From Bugula neritina (lineage: Eukaryota; Bryozoa; Gymnolaemata; Cheilostomatida; Bugulidae), in the NCBI GenBank assembly GCA_964035545.1, contig OZ037767.1, positions 562,680-626,679 of the forward strand: DNA of 64,000 bases, written 5' to 3'. The position numbers and the translations under genes are program-made. The notes under the pieces were generated by a model. It did no database searches. It was given only the letters and a program-made list of their open reading frames with translations, and was not told the DNA's origin. Shown in pieces: positions 35,801 through 50,800 of this stretch (the first letter of the stretch is position 1; each line of letters begins with the position of its first letter).

Positions 35801-38800
35801 GCAGACAGTGGTGCGCATATTGCCTGGCAGGCACTGACAGGCAGCAGCCAAATTACTAGACTATGTAACATTATTATTATTAGATGTTTACATGAAACCT
35901 AGAATGTGTAACAAGAGAGTTGAGTTGGTGAGAAAACTTAGCAGAGAGAGTGTCAATCATTCAGATACTTTGTATATTACCAGAGGGTGAATGGACTGAG
36001 GTGTTTAATTATATTTAACATAGTTTACCTAAGTTATCCTTATGCCTGTATATCAGCTGAAATTGATTTTTTCAAATACATTGTACTTCCCTTTAGCTAT
36101 CAGAGCAGAATTAAATTGATGCGATTAAGACCAGTTCAGTGTCCTGTAATGATGTTTCTATTCTATCTGCTTATCAGTTCCTCCCACTTGTTATCATTTT
36201 CAGCTTCTTTACAAACAATTGTTATCATTTTTCAGCTTTTTTATGACCACTTGTTAAATTATGTTCTCGCAAGAAAGTCAACCTGCACCTCACAACAAAA
36301 ATCATAATAAATAAAGAACTTTGGCTATTAAAATGTCTCCGTTAGCACACCCAGATGTGGTATTCTTCGGTGTATAACAGGTTGCTCTAGTCTTAGCTGC
36401 TACTGTCACAGCTTAGTATGTTTAAGTCATATAACCTTGCACTGAAAGTTAGCTCAATATTACTCTAATTACAGTTATAATGTCATAGTATAACATACAG
36501 TGTCATAGTATAACATACAGTGTCGTAGTATAGCATACAGTACATAGTATAGCATACAGTGTCGTAGTATAACATACAGTACATAGTATAACATACAGTA
36601 TATAGTATAACATACAGTACATAGTATAACATACAGTACATAGTATAACATACAGTACATAGTATAACATACAGTATATAGTATAACATACAGTACATAG
36701 TATAACATACAGTATATAGTATAGCATACAGTGTCATAGTATAACATACAGTATAGTAGTATAATGTACAGTGTCATAGTATAACATACTGTGTCGTAGT
36801 ATAACATCAGAATTATCATATAACGTACATGGTCACCAAATTTAACTTCTAATTAAATTTCTGAATAATTTTATCTCTAGAGTTGATATTTGAATGCTTA
36901 GAATGTGTATGTTTAAACTAGAGATTGGTCTGATATCATGTTTAATAGTTGTCAATGTTTTTTAATTGACATTCTTACTCTCTGTTACACATCCAGTCAT
37001 CTAGCATACTTTTGAATAATAAGATGAATTATGATTCAATATAATAAGATACAATATGATATAGTCTGATATTAAACAATATAATGTGATATAATGCAAC
37101 AAAATATAATGATATTACATAATGTGACACAGATGAGTCATAGCATTTAACTTCAGCATGAAAAGTGTTGTCTGGGGGGGGGGGGGGGGGGAGTTTTGGA
37201 TTCTCTACGTGTAGCCTACTACGTTTTCAGTTTCTCTACGTGTAGTCTACTATGTTTTCAGATTCTCTACGTGTAGCCTACTATGTTTTCAGTTCTAACA
37301 CATAATTGACACCACAAATTAAGTAAGATTTCTGTAAGCCTATATTTATTATTTATTGATTATTATATAACATATAGTATATAGCATATAGTATGTAACA
37401 TATAGTATATAACATATAGTATATAACATATAGTATATAACATATAGTATGTAACATATAGTATGTAACATATAGTATATAACATATAGTATGTAACATA
37501 TAGTATGTAACATATAGTATATAATATATAGTATATAATATATAGTATATAATATATAGTATATAACATATAGTATATAAAATATAGTATGTAACATATA
37601 GTATGTAACATATAGTATATAACATATAGTATATAACATATAGTATATAACATATAGTATGTAACATATAGTATGTAACATATAGTATATAACATATAGT
37701 ATGTAACATATAGTATGTAACATATAGTATATAATATATAGTATATAATATATAGTATATAATATATAGTATATAACATATAGTATATAAAATATAGTAT
37801 GTAACATATAGTATATAAAATATAGTATGTAACATATAGTATGTAACATATAGTATATAACATATAGTATATAACATATAGTATATAATATATAGTATAT
37901 AACATATAGTATATAACATATAGTATGTAACATATAGTATGTAACATATAGTATATAACATATAGTATGTAACATATAGTATATAACATATAGTATGTAA
38001 CATATAGTATATAACATATAGTATATAACATATAGTATATAATATATAGTATGTAACATATAGTATATAACATATAGTATATAACATATAGTATGTAACA
38101 TATAGTATGTAACATATAGTATATAATATATAGTATATAATATATAGTATATAATATATAGTATATAACATATAGTATATAAAATATAGTATGTAACATA
38201 TAGTATGTAACATATAGTATATAACATATAGTATATAACATATAGTATATAACATATAGTATGTAACATATAGTATGTAACATATAGTATATAACATATA
38301 GTATGTAACATATAGTATGTAACATATAGTATGTAACATATAGTATGTAACATATAGTATATAACATATAGTATATAACATATAGTATATAACATATAGT
38401 ATATAACATATAGTATATAACATATAGTATATAACATATAGTATATAACATATAGGTAGTATTAAGCTGTTAAGTGATATATTTATTGTTAATAGATTTG
38501 AAGAAGAAGTTGACGTGGCTACAGAACTCAGCCATTGTCTTCAAATATCCAGCTGAATGCACGTCTGAAGAGGTCAAGTCTCAGATTGAGCATCTAGAGG
38601 TCAGTGTGTCTGGCAGCGGCAGCAGAGACAGCTCATGTCACTCTGGCATCACGCTGATTAAACCATTGCTATTTATAGAATATAATGGAGGGGAATGGTT
38701 GCCACACAATCTTGTCTTGAAAAGCCATAAACTGTTTCCCTCTGTGTTATGTAATGTCATATCTATACTGTGTGTTGTATTACTATCATACTATTAGACT

Positions 38801-41800
38801 AAGGTTTGGGTACAATGTACAACACATTCAATAAGTAGCCCGTGTTTCTATGTCTGTCTAAAGTCTTGCTGAGGGGTCACCTGGCCAGCCTCCCTTAGAA
38901 CTCAAAGTTACTGCTCGCTGATAAGACCTCTAAAGTTGCATTATATAGGTCATTTTACTTAGTTTAGTACACACTATATATTTCTAGTTTTAGCTATTTT
39001 TCCAGGTTTAGCAGCTAATGTGTATACATAGTTTCTTGTATTAAACTGAAAGAATATTAACTAATACAGCTGAATAATCAAAGCTTTTTCTAATTCATTG
39101 CTTGGTTTTCTATGTTTTTTTTAATTCTTTTAGTAAATTTAGGTGTGCTTTACATGACTGCTTTTCCATCGGCTGTATTTGTTAATATTCGGTCAGTTTA
39201 CTGCTAGAAACTACATACATTAGCTGGTAAACTAAACAGCTGAAGACTAGAGACATACCGTGTGTACTAAATCACCCATATTTTATTTGTAATAAATAAG
39301 TAACCAGATGATTCCTTTTGCTCTCTTATAACACAATTTACTGTAAATTTTTATGTTGAATATAAAAGTGAATTTAAAAATGTTATTTGCTTATTTATAT
39401 GCATTTGATGAGCTTTATACACTCATTGTAAAGTATTGTTATATACTCATTGTAGAGTATTGTTATATGTTCATAGTAAAGTATTGTTATATGTTCATAG
39501 TAAAGTATTGTTATATTCATATATATATGCAGACGGTCATCCTATACTAAGAAGAGATACTGCAGTAATAATTAGTTGTCTTCCCCTGACACTCACAGTA
39601 CAACTATATGTATATAGATTATAGTATCTACTTCAGTTGTTAGGATACTAACTATAGTAACAGTTGCTCACCGATCTCTTCACTCAATCCACCCTTTCTT
39701 CTAGGAACTTACCGTAGAGCTCACTGAGATGAGCGAGAGCTTGAAAGAGACGTCACGGGCCGCCAACCAACTCTCCAAGCAGTGTACCGAGCAAGTAGCC
39801 AAGGCTATGATTGCTAAAGTAAAACAGGTCAAGGAAATGTATCAGCAAGTTCAGAGGGGTGTGAGTGAAAGGTGAGAAATATGGGCTATGCTACGTTGCC
39901 ATTATGTAGGGGGGTGTGGGGGTTATTGCTGCGAGAGCTGTGCTGTATATAAATATTTACGTAATATGACACCGAGTTGCTAGTTGTAATTAGCAGTTGT
40001 TAACTGCCATCTGATTAGTTGTTAACCATGTGTGCTATTGGTTGTTAACCATGTGTGCTATTGGCTGATAGGCTGGCTACACTGAAGCATGCTCTCCCCC
40101 TGATAGACAGTCTGTATGAGTCACTGCCAGACCTGGTGGAGTGGATAAGTAAGGGGGAGAGTCTGATAGCAGAGGGAAAGTCGAGTAGCTCAATGGACAT
40201 ACAGCAGTACGCCCAGCGACTACAGGTACTGTAGTAGTTACTACACTGTATACTCTACAGTACGCACAGCCACTACAGGTACTGTAGTAGTTACTACACT
40301 GTATACTCTACAGTACGCCCAGCGACTACAGGTAATGTAGTAGTTACTACACTGTATACTCAACAGTACGCCCAGCGACTACAGGTACTGTAGTAGTTAC
40401 TACACTGTATACTCAACAGTACGCCCAGCGACTACAGGTACTGTAGTAGTTACTACACTGTATACTCAACAGTACTCCCAGCGACTACAGGTACTGTAGT
40501 AGTTACTACACTGTATACTCAACAGTACGCCCAGCGACTACAGGTACTGTAGTAGTTACTACACTGTATACTCAACAGTACGCCCAGCGACTACAGGTAC
40601 TGTAGTAGTTACTACACTGTATACTCAACAGTACGCCCAGCGACTACAGGTACTGTAGTAGTTACTACACTGTATACTCAACAGTACGCCCAGCGACTAC
40701 AAGTACTGTAGCAGTTACTACACTTTTTGCAGGCTCATTTTGATGAAATGCCAACTTACAGAAATATGCTGACATCGAAATCCAAATCCTTTCACAAACT
40801 GGTGCGGTATGCCCAAGAGTGTGTAGACATAGAGCCATTGAAAGAGAGGCTTGCCGACATCAACCAACGGTTCATTGTGAGTGCACACTGCCTGCTGACT
40901 TATACAGTCTATGCTTGCTATTGTGACATTCTGTGACATATACACACCTGCCCAAGAGTGTTGCAGGTGCTAGTGTGACATTATATGACATAGAAACACC
41001 TGGCCAAAGGGTGTTACTATTGGAGTGTATTGACTGTGTGTTGTAGAGCTGTCCAAGTGTATATTGACTGTGTGTTGTAGAGCTGTCTGAGTGAAGCCAA
41101 GGGGGTAGAGTCACTGGTCGGGTCTCAGTTAGACTCACTCACTGTGTTTGAAGAGAGATACGCAGAGCTGACTAAACTCCTCGAGCTGTGTCCCTCCTCG
41201 CTAGTGGTGGATCCAGGTATGCCCCCTGACGAGGCCCTCAGGCAGCACAAGCGGTTGTTCAACCAGGAAGTGCCGGAAGCAGTGAAATCTCTACAGGAAG
41301 TGGCTCAGCAGTTGTCTCAACCTGACAATACCATATTACAGCGACTCAAACAGGTGCGGCTTTTCCTCCAAGTCAGTAAGCAGCATATTGATTGGCTATA
41401 GTTAAACTCATTGTGATTGGCTATAGTTAAACTCATTGTGATTGGCTATAGTTAAACTCATTGTGATTGGCTATAGTTAAACTCATTGTGATTGGTTATT
41501 ATTAAATGCTTTGAAGTAGGTGAAATCCCTTTTGCGCCGCCAACTATATAAATATATTATTAATAATATGTAATATTACATAATATTAATATAGGAGTTA
41601 TAACAATATATATTATACCAATAGCCTATATACTAATATACGATATACAATGACAAGGAAAGACAACTGCTTCTATTTCTACGTATTAGATTGAAGATCA
41701 GTGGAATACCTACAAACAGAACGGACACGTTCATCAGAAGCTTCTAGAATACAGAATACCAGCATTGCAAGCTGATCAACTCCTTGACCAATCACAACAG

Positions 41801-44800
41801 TGCATCACAGAAATTAGCCAATCACTGGCAGAGGGCGAATATGACCAGCGTGTGTGGACTCTACTTCAGGTGAAAGAGTGGATCGTGTCTTGTGTGATCT
41901 TGGCCAATGAAAGTGCACTAGTACTAATACCTGCAGGAACTTTGTTAATATTGCTGACGATTTCAAGTTTACTGTTTGACTCAAACCTGATTAAATCTTT
42001 ACAGAAAGTTGGAGACACGCCGGGCAGTCTTCTGTCGACAGCTGAGCAGTTGCTGGTCCAGGCAGGGGAGACAACTAGAGGTGCTCCTGCTGACGCTGCC
42101 AAGACTCATGCTGCCGTCAAATTGCGTCTAGACAGTCTGCGTCACGAGACCCGGGCCTTGACCCAGCTGCGTAGAGCTCACGACAGAGTTCAAGGTCACC
42201 AGGCACAAGTCAGCAAAGTCAGCCAAGAGTTGGAAAGTCTTTCTTCCAACCGGAATACAAGGAATAAACTGCAGCAGACGGAGGTGAGTGTATACAGTAT
42301 AATATACCATATACAGTATACCAGTTGTTGTTATATACTATATATAGTATACCAGTTGTTGTTTTATACTATATAGAGTATACCAGTTGTTGTTATACAC
42401 CATATAAAGTATACCAGTTGTTGTTATATACAGTATACCAGTTGTTGTTATACACCATAATTATACAGTATACCAGTTGTTGTTATATACTATATACAGT
42501 ATACCAGTTGTTGTTATATACAGTATACCAGTTGTTGTTATATACTATATACAGTATACCAGTTGTTGTTATTCACCATATACAGTATACCAGTTGTTGT
42601 TATTCACCATATACAGTATACCAGTTGTTGTTATATACTATATACAGTATACCAGTTGTTGTTATTCACCATATACAGTATACCAGTTGTTGTTATATGC
42701 AGTATACAGTATACCAGTTGTTGTTATACACCATATAGAGTATACCAGTTGTTGTTATACACCATATACAGTATACCAGTTATGTCTCACTCAACAGGCA
42801 CTACAAGCTGAACTCGTGCAGCACAAGTCCTCAATACAGGAAACACTTGACAACCTCCAGTCAGTGTCCAAAGATGGCGGGTCGTATGCACCAGCTGAGC
42901 CTCTTATACAGCAGACCATGACACTCCTTGCAAGGTGCTCCAACAACCTGTCAGAACTGAGTGACATCAAGGAGACTGGAGGTGTCACTCTGCAGACTGC
43001 CCAGCGTTACTCTTCTGACATGCAGGTAATTAGGTCACATGGCACGTCTCTGTTAGTAAGTAGGTCACATGACATGTCTCTGTCAGTAAGTAGGTCACAT
43101 GGCACGTCTGTCAGTAAGTAGGTCACATGACACGTCTCAGTTAGTAAGTAGGTCACATGACACGTCTCTGTCAGTAAGTAGGTCACATGACACATCTCTG
43201 TCAGTAAGTAGGTCAGTTGTGACAGAGACAGTTTAATGTTGCTAGGATACAACTGTTGCCATAGTTACTATTGATGTATACGTAGCCTTAGCTCTTACAA
43301 GTTTCCTGTTGTAGAAACTGCAACACTGGATGGATAAGACTGAATCCTACTTAAATGGTGCTACATTTAAATGCTCAAGTTTGGAACATTTTACCGAGCT
43401 TAGTCAGGCTTTTGAGGTGAGTCACTCCGGCCAATGAGTCATCTGAACTTCATCTGACCTTGAGTCAGCATCCAGGCTTTCTCCCGGCTGCTATCTTATA
43501 ACTGATGGATTTAATGAAATGTTGTTTTATATAATAACCATTTGTACTGTTACATATTATGTACTGTTACATATTATGTACTGTTACATAACATGTACTG
43601 TTACATATTATGTACTGTTACATATTATGTACTGTTACATATTATGTACTGTTACATGTTATGTACTGTTACATATGATGTACTGTTACATGTTATGTAC
43701 TGTTACATATGATGTACTGTTACATGTTATGTACTGTTACATATTATGTACTGTTACATATTATGTACTGTTACATGTTATGTACTGTTACATAGGAATA
43801 CTCACTTGTTACTCTGTCTGCAGAATTGTATGAGTGAGTGTGACACACAAGACGAGGTGTATGTTCAGGCCTGTGAGGCTGTGAAGTCCCTGGATGAGTC
43901 AGACTTAGAGCTCCACCCATCCAAGTTGGAGAGTAGATGGAAGACTATCGTAAAACTCAGCCAACGATGCAAGAACCTACGCAATGCTGCTGGGAGTTGC
44001 TGGAACACAGGTATAGTTGTTCGTCTGCCTTCATGAGTCATGTTACCTGTGAAAGTTGCTAGGAGATCGTAAGTCACTATAAGGCTATTAAATGCATTGT
44101 GAAGCTCATATTCAACCAACAATACATGCTTTCAGTTACTGATAACCAGAGAGCTGTGACAGCTGCCTTAGGCGACTTAAAAGATGAGATTGACCAATCA
44201 GATATCAGGTCAACATTATCAGACGATCAGCTAGCACTCAACACAAACAAAGTCCAGGTTAGTAAGAGAGGAATTCGTTGTTCTGTGAGAATCAGCCAGT
44301 TGTGATGAAAATCCTGTGTGTTCGTCTGTAACTGCCTGTAGCTGTGTAACGTCTGCAGCTGTGTGTAACGTCTGCAATGGTTTCCTTACAGGAACTGGAA
44401 ACTCAACTGACCAGTGCCAGGGCTCAGCACAACTCTATGATAGAGGCTGTTGAGAAGGCAACTCCTTATGCTAGTGACGAGGGGTTTGAGAGTTTACACT
44501 CTTCTGTCGCCAGATGTAAAGAGCAGCTTGACAAAGTCAGCGGCTCTCTGCAGGTATAAAACCTCTACCTCCACCTCTACCTCCTGCTCTATCACTCTCT
44601 ACTCTACCACTCTCTACTCTGTCACTCTCTACTCTGTCTACTCTGTCACTCTCTACTCTGTCACTCTCTACTCTGTCACTCTCTACTCTGTCACTCTCTA
44701 CTCTGTCACTCTCTACTCTGGATACTCTCTACTCTATCAGTCTATATTATTTTTAAATATACCTGTAGTACTGAAAGTTTAAGTATGATTTTAGGAAGCC

Positions 44801-47800
44801 AGAAATCTCCTTGCTGAAAACAAAGCGAAACTGCAGCAGTTTCACGACCTTGAATCTGAGGTCAACTCTGGACTGGACAGAGTCAAGACTAAGGCTGAAG
44901 AGCCAACTCATGTGGTGTTTGGGATGAGTACCAAGCCCGCAGCAAATGAGCTGAGGGTAAGTGCTAGAGATATGCTGGTTTAACTGAAGCATGTTGTAAG
45001 GTATTGAGTGTGTCTGACACACCTTATACACTTACAGAACACAGTGAATGAGTGCACACACACCCAATCTACTGCCAGCAAACTCTCGTCCTTTCTCAAG
45101 TCCTGGACGAGTTTACCTGTGGGAGAGGTGAGAGAGTATGGCAAGGCTATCAAATCAGCAACCAATCAACTCGCTAGCACCCAACGAGCTCTAGAAACTC
45201 GTATATCTGCTCTGGACAACTTGTCTGGCATCTTTGAGGAGCATCACACAATCAAAGACGGCATCAAAAGGTGAGTTTAAAACACACACCTACTCCTTGT
45301 ATTTACCTACTCCTTTTATTTACCTACTCCTTGTATTTACCTACTCATTGTATTTACCTACTCACTATATTTACCTGCTCATTGTATTTACCAACTCATT
45401 GTATTTACCTACTCATTATATTTACTTTCACATTGATTACTAGAAGTAAATAACACTTTGATAAAAATAAATAGTCTATGACATACAGTAGAGGTGGTTT
45501 CCATGTTTTATATATTTATGATTTATATCATGAGATACATGGGGATTTGTACTGTTGAGTCTTTTATGGTGAAATTCAAACAGCGTGCTTAGCTGTAGCG
45601 ATATGATTGAATCTAGTTTTGTAAAATAAAATATAATTTGTTATTGTTATATAATATACAATATAATTTGTTATTGTTATGTACCATATGATGTGATTGG
45701 CTATAGCTGTGTACCATATGATGTGATTGGCTATAGCTGTGTACTATGTACAGAGTAAACTGATTTCTTACAGACTGAACTCCAGGATATCTCTGCTAGA
45801 TCTGGACGATGAGAGTCTCACACGTCTGCAAGATGAAAAAGCAGACGTTGCCTCTTCCCTCACTCACTGTCTAAACTCTGCTGGGTCATTGGATGACACT
45901 GTTTCTAACCTCGGAGTTGTAGTGCATACGGACAGTCAGTCTGGGCCTGCTATTGAGCTGTATGATCACACCAAGAAGGTGTGGCATGCTGTCTTGTAAT
46001 ACTAAAATAAATACTGACTGAATTTCTTTTCTTTGGTCACTGTATGCTCAGTTTTAAACTATTGTCCTTCTTGCTTGGAAATAATAGTTTCAGTAGTTGC
46101 ACTATCAAAATTGTTGACTGAATATTAGGCACAATGCACAGGGCTTACAGTAACCAGTTACCATAATCTGTTACAGCTGTCCTCAGAGCTGGCAGAAGTT
46201 GACAATAAATTAGACTCCAAGAAGTCAGCTGCTCAGAAAGCGGAAGAGATCAAGCAGACGGCGAGCAGCACAGCTGTGGAGACTAGACAGAACATCAGTG
46301 GCATAGAGGCCATTGTGAAACAGACTGCTGGTCGTGTCAAGGTGATAGATGAACTGAAGAATCTAGAGGCAGAGTTGCAGGTGTCTAGGAAGAAGGTGAA
46401 GCGTATCAGAGGAAGGGAAGTGGAGGATATGAGGTCAGGGCTGAGCAATCTGAGTAAAGTTGATGCCGTGCGAGCTAGTAAGGTGTCAGCTGAGGTGTCA
46501 GACATTGCTCAGAAGGTAGAGAGACTGGATAGCGACCTGAGCAGTCAGGTGAGTGTGTGTAGATACACCTGCAGTCAGGTGAGTGTGTGTAGATACATCT
46601 GCAGTCAGGTGAGTGTGTGTAGATACATCTGCAGTTAGGTAAGTGTGTGTGTAGATAGTCTGTTGATTCAGCTGCATTTTGATTGGTTGTAGGAAGAGCA
46701 GTGCAGACGTCTGGTAGACCTGTGGTCTGTCTATGAGCAGTCACATGATGAACTAGAACACATTGCTGACGAGAATATTGGTGTGTTGACCAATAGCAAG
46801 GCTTCTACCAACAAGGCTCAGGCCCAGACTCGACTAGACCAGTTGCAGGTAACTTCTCACTGTGGCTCTCCTTTCCTCTTGAAATGGGTGTTTATATAAC
46901 TTTAGTTTCTCTGATCCCATCCACCCTCTCTCCTCTCTGTAGGCACTGGAGGCAGCTCTGTCCAACCAGAAGTTGCAAGTGGAATATGTCACAGCCAAGG
47001 GTCAGCAGGTAGAGACTGAGGTCAGGGAATTCATACCTGAGTTCACACCTGATCACCTCAGACTGAAGACAGCAAGTTTAAATGAGAAGTGGTCTAGCTA
47101 TGAGCAGGTGAGTGTGACACACTGTGTAAAGTACTTGTACTGTATGTAGTTACTATGAGCAGGTGAATGTAACACACTGTGTAAGGTGCTTGTGCTGTGT
47201 GTAGTTACTATGAGCAGGTGAATGTGACACACTGTGTAAGGTGCTTGTACTGTGTGTAGTTACTATGAGCAGGTGAATGTGACACACTGTGTAAGGTGCT
47301 TGTGCTGTGTGTAGTTACTATGAGCAGGTGAGTGTGACACACTGTGTAAGGTGCTTGTACTGTATGTAGTTACTATGAGCAGGTGAGTGTGACACACTGT
47401 GTAAGGTGCTTGTACTGTGTGTAGTTACTATGAGCAGGTGAGTGTGACACACTGTGTAAGGTGCTTGTACTGTATGTAGTTACTATGAGCAGATGAGTGT
47501 GACACACTGTGTAAGGTGCTTGTACTGTGTGTAGTTACTATGAGCAGGTGAGTGTGACACACTGTGTAAGGTGCTTGTACTGTGTGTAGTTACTATGAGC
47601 AGGTGAGTGTGACATATTGTGTAAGGTGCTTGTACTGTATGTAGTTACTATGAGCAGATGAGTGTGACACACTGTGTAAGGTGCTTGTACTGTGTGTAGT
47701 TACTATGAGCAGGTGAGGGTGACACACTGTGAAGTAAAACCTGATAAAAAGTTGTAGCATAAAATTTCTTTTTAGCTACTTCTCGAAGCCAAGCAAAAAT

Positions 47801-50800
47801 CTGAAACTGAAATGAAGAAATGGATTGAGGCGGAGTCTGTTAGCAGGTCACTTACTGATTGGCTGAACACAGTGGAGGCGGAGCATGAAGATGCAGACGT
47901 GGTGGGAGGTAGTCTGCTGACAGCTGAGAGAGTGGCAGACAACTACCAGTCTAAGATAGACGACCACAGAGACATGCTGGACAGGCTGAGAGCACAAACC
48001 CAGCAGCTGCAGAGTCTCAATCAGACAGAGGAACTCCCGGAACTGGAGGAGACAATCTCCGCAATAGAGGGACGTCTGCTAGACACCGAACAGCGCAATG
48101 AAAAGCTTTCCCGGGAGCTGCAAACTGTGCACGGTTAGCTGTCATTCTCATAAACTTATTGCATTTAGCTTTCAATATTCAAGTGTGGGGAAGTGTAATT
48201 TGTTTTGCTCATAGGAGTTCGAATTGAAACCCATTTTTTAACTGGTAGTTTTTATTTAAAGTTCACATGTCTGTAAAGCATCTGTATACATGGATGGTTT
48301 ATAGTAAGTATTATCTGTAACTTTAGACGTGGTAGACGGAGTGGTTGGTAAAGCTGTCTCGAGTCAGCACATTGTCGCTGAGATCCAGGACTCTCTGCAG
48401 ATGTTACCGAGCGCAGAAGATGACATCACGCTGCTTAGAATACACGACAGCTGTGAAGATGCTGCCAATAAACTATCTGCTGTCCAAGAGAAACTTGTGG
48501 AGCTGGAGAGTGACATGGGACAGGCCGAGACTAAAGTAGGTTCAACACTTGAGCGTGTTTTTCAATTATTGGTGATTTTAAGATAAGTGATTGCTTGTTT
48601 AGCCACATACTCGTAGCAATACCTAAAACCTGCTTAGCTTTGCTCTACTTTATAATACTTGTCTGTATTCTGCACTTGAGTCTCGTGTGTCTTTAGTACA
48701 AGATCCCAGAGTCTGCAGAGGCCAAAAGGGAACTCACCTCTTTAGCTCAGGCACAGGCCAGTCTACACAAGGCAGTGGCACTCAAACAATCGGCGGTCAA
48801 CAAGATGGCTCAGAATAACTTTGACAATGCCCAGCAGCAGTATCTGAAGTAAGTAGTACCTGCTTCAGTTACCTGTTGTAGAGATGTGAGACTATATTTA
48901 CCTGTTGTAGAGATGTGAGACTATATTTACCTGTTGTAGAGATGTGAGACTATACGAGCAGTCGCTGGAGGACTGTGAATCTGTCCCCAACAACACCCAC
49001 TCCGTCTCCGCCAGACTGCAGCTGATAGGCAACCTGGAGGCGCAGCTTGTTCACAGCGCTGCCTCTATCCAGAACATGGAGGCCAAGGCCAACGTGATCA
49101 AATCACTCACCCCCACCAATACGTCAGCGGAGAGCAGCGTGGCTCAGGCCAAGGAGAAGATGGAGACTATTCGGCAGCAGCTGGAGCAGACGAGAGTTCA
49201 TCACGAGCAGCTGCAGCAGGAAGTGGATCATTTCACAGAGTCGAGTAACGCGTTAGCTGGGGAACTTAAGGGTATAGGGGACAGCGCGCAGTCTCTCTCG
49301 TCTATTCCTTTCTTTAAACAAGCCAAACAGCACCAGGCTGAGAAGTTAGAGGTGAGTTTGTACCGTCATTATTTGACTGACATATGCAGCTAATAACATT
49401 CCACTATCTGCAGTAATATTCTACTATCTGCAGGGAAATTCTACTATCTGCAGTGATATTCTACTATCTGCAGTAATATTCTACTATCTGCAGTGATATT
49501 CTACTATCTGCAGTGATATTCTACTATCTGCAGTAATATTCTACCTCAAACAGTAAAATTACATGAATTTTGAAACAATTTTAATGTTTGGTCTAATTTA
49601 CTAGAGTGTGTTAAATAAAGTAACAGGTTGATTATGAAATAAGGTTGCGCTCTACTCAGACAGAGTAATTAGAATAATTCTGCACAGAGAGACAAGGGAT
49701 TCCATAAGTAAATAATTTGTTGGCTGCTGAGTTAACAGAGAAGATACTATTGATACCGTATGAGGAACCAACCAATTGCTGGAGTGGAAACACTGAACAT
49801 GTCTTGTACTTTCTAGGGACTGCAAGAGCAGCTGAACAAACTAGAAGAGAAATATCAGTCTACATCTAACCTAGCCCAACTTATCCACTGTCCAGAGGAG
49901 CAAACTCAGGCTATTGACTCAGTATCTAAACACAGGGCCAAAATATCATCACTTTCTCAGGCTATACAGGTGATTCTCTCATATTATATAATATATTAAG
50001 TAGGTCTGCTGTTACCGCGCCACAGATAGTGTATTAAGTAGGTCTGCTGTTACCTCGTCACAGATAGTGTATTAAGTAGGTCTGCTGTTACCTTGTCACA
50101 AATAGTGTATTAAGTACATTTACTATTACCCCGTCACATATTGTATATTTAGTCTTGTAATTCAACTGGTTTCAGAGTGCCCGAGGATCACATGAAGTGG
50201 CCATGAAGAATCAAGATGAGTTTGAGGACCTATCACAGGCCTTGTTACAGAAGACAGCGCAGGCAGAGGAAACTCTGAGTCAGCTTGGACAGAGATTGGA
50301 TAACAAAGAAGTGCTGCTTTCCCAGCTTGAGATGACAGAGGTGACCTGCTGTACTATATACTATATACACCTGCTCTACCTACTATACTATATACTATAT
50401 ACACCTGCTCTACCTACTATACTATATACTATATACACCTGCTCTACCTACTATAGTATATACTATATACACCTGCTCTACCTACTATAGTATATACTAT
50501 ATACACCTGCTCTACCTACTGTACTATATACTATATACACCTGCTCTACCTACTATACTATGTACTATATACACCTACTATACTATACACATATACACCT
50601 GCTCTATCTGCTATACTATATATACCTACTATACTATGATGTATCTAGCAACTGGACAATGACTTGCACCAAAGTAACTCAGAATTTCGTAAACTTTTGG
50701 AGTTATCTGACCTGGTGAAGTCGGCGAGTCCGGACTGCCAGGACGTGGTAGACAAGACTGTTATGACCATCAAGTCTCGTCTGCTCTCGGTGACTGAAGA

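Noticed and set aside
35987-36307. 106-residue plus-strand ORF in intron 15
   Set aside because: No splice sites in register, AT-rich codons and no recognisable motif.
37349-38451. Three overlapping 360-residue minus-strand ORFs rich in Tyr, Ile, Leu and Cys
   Set aside because: Produced by the 14-bp AT array, which has no stop in several frames.
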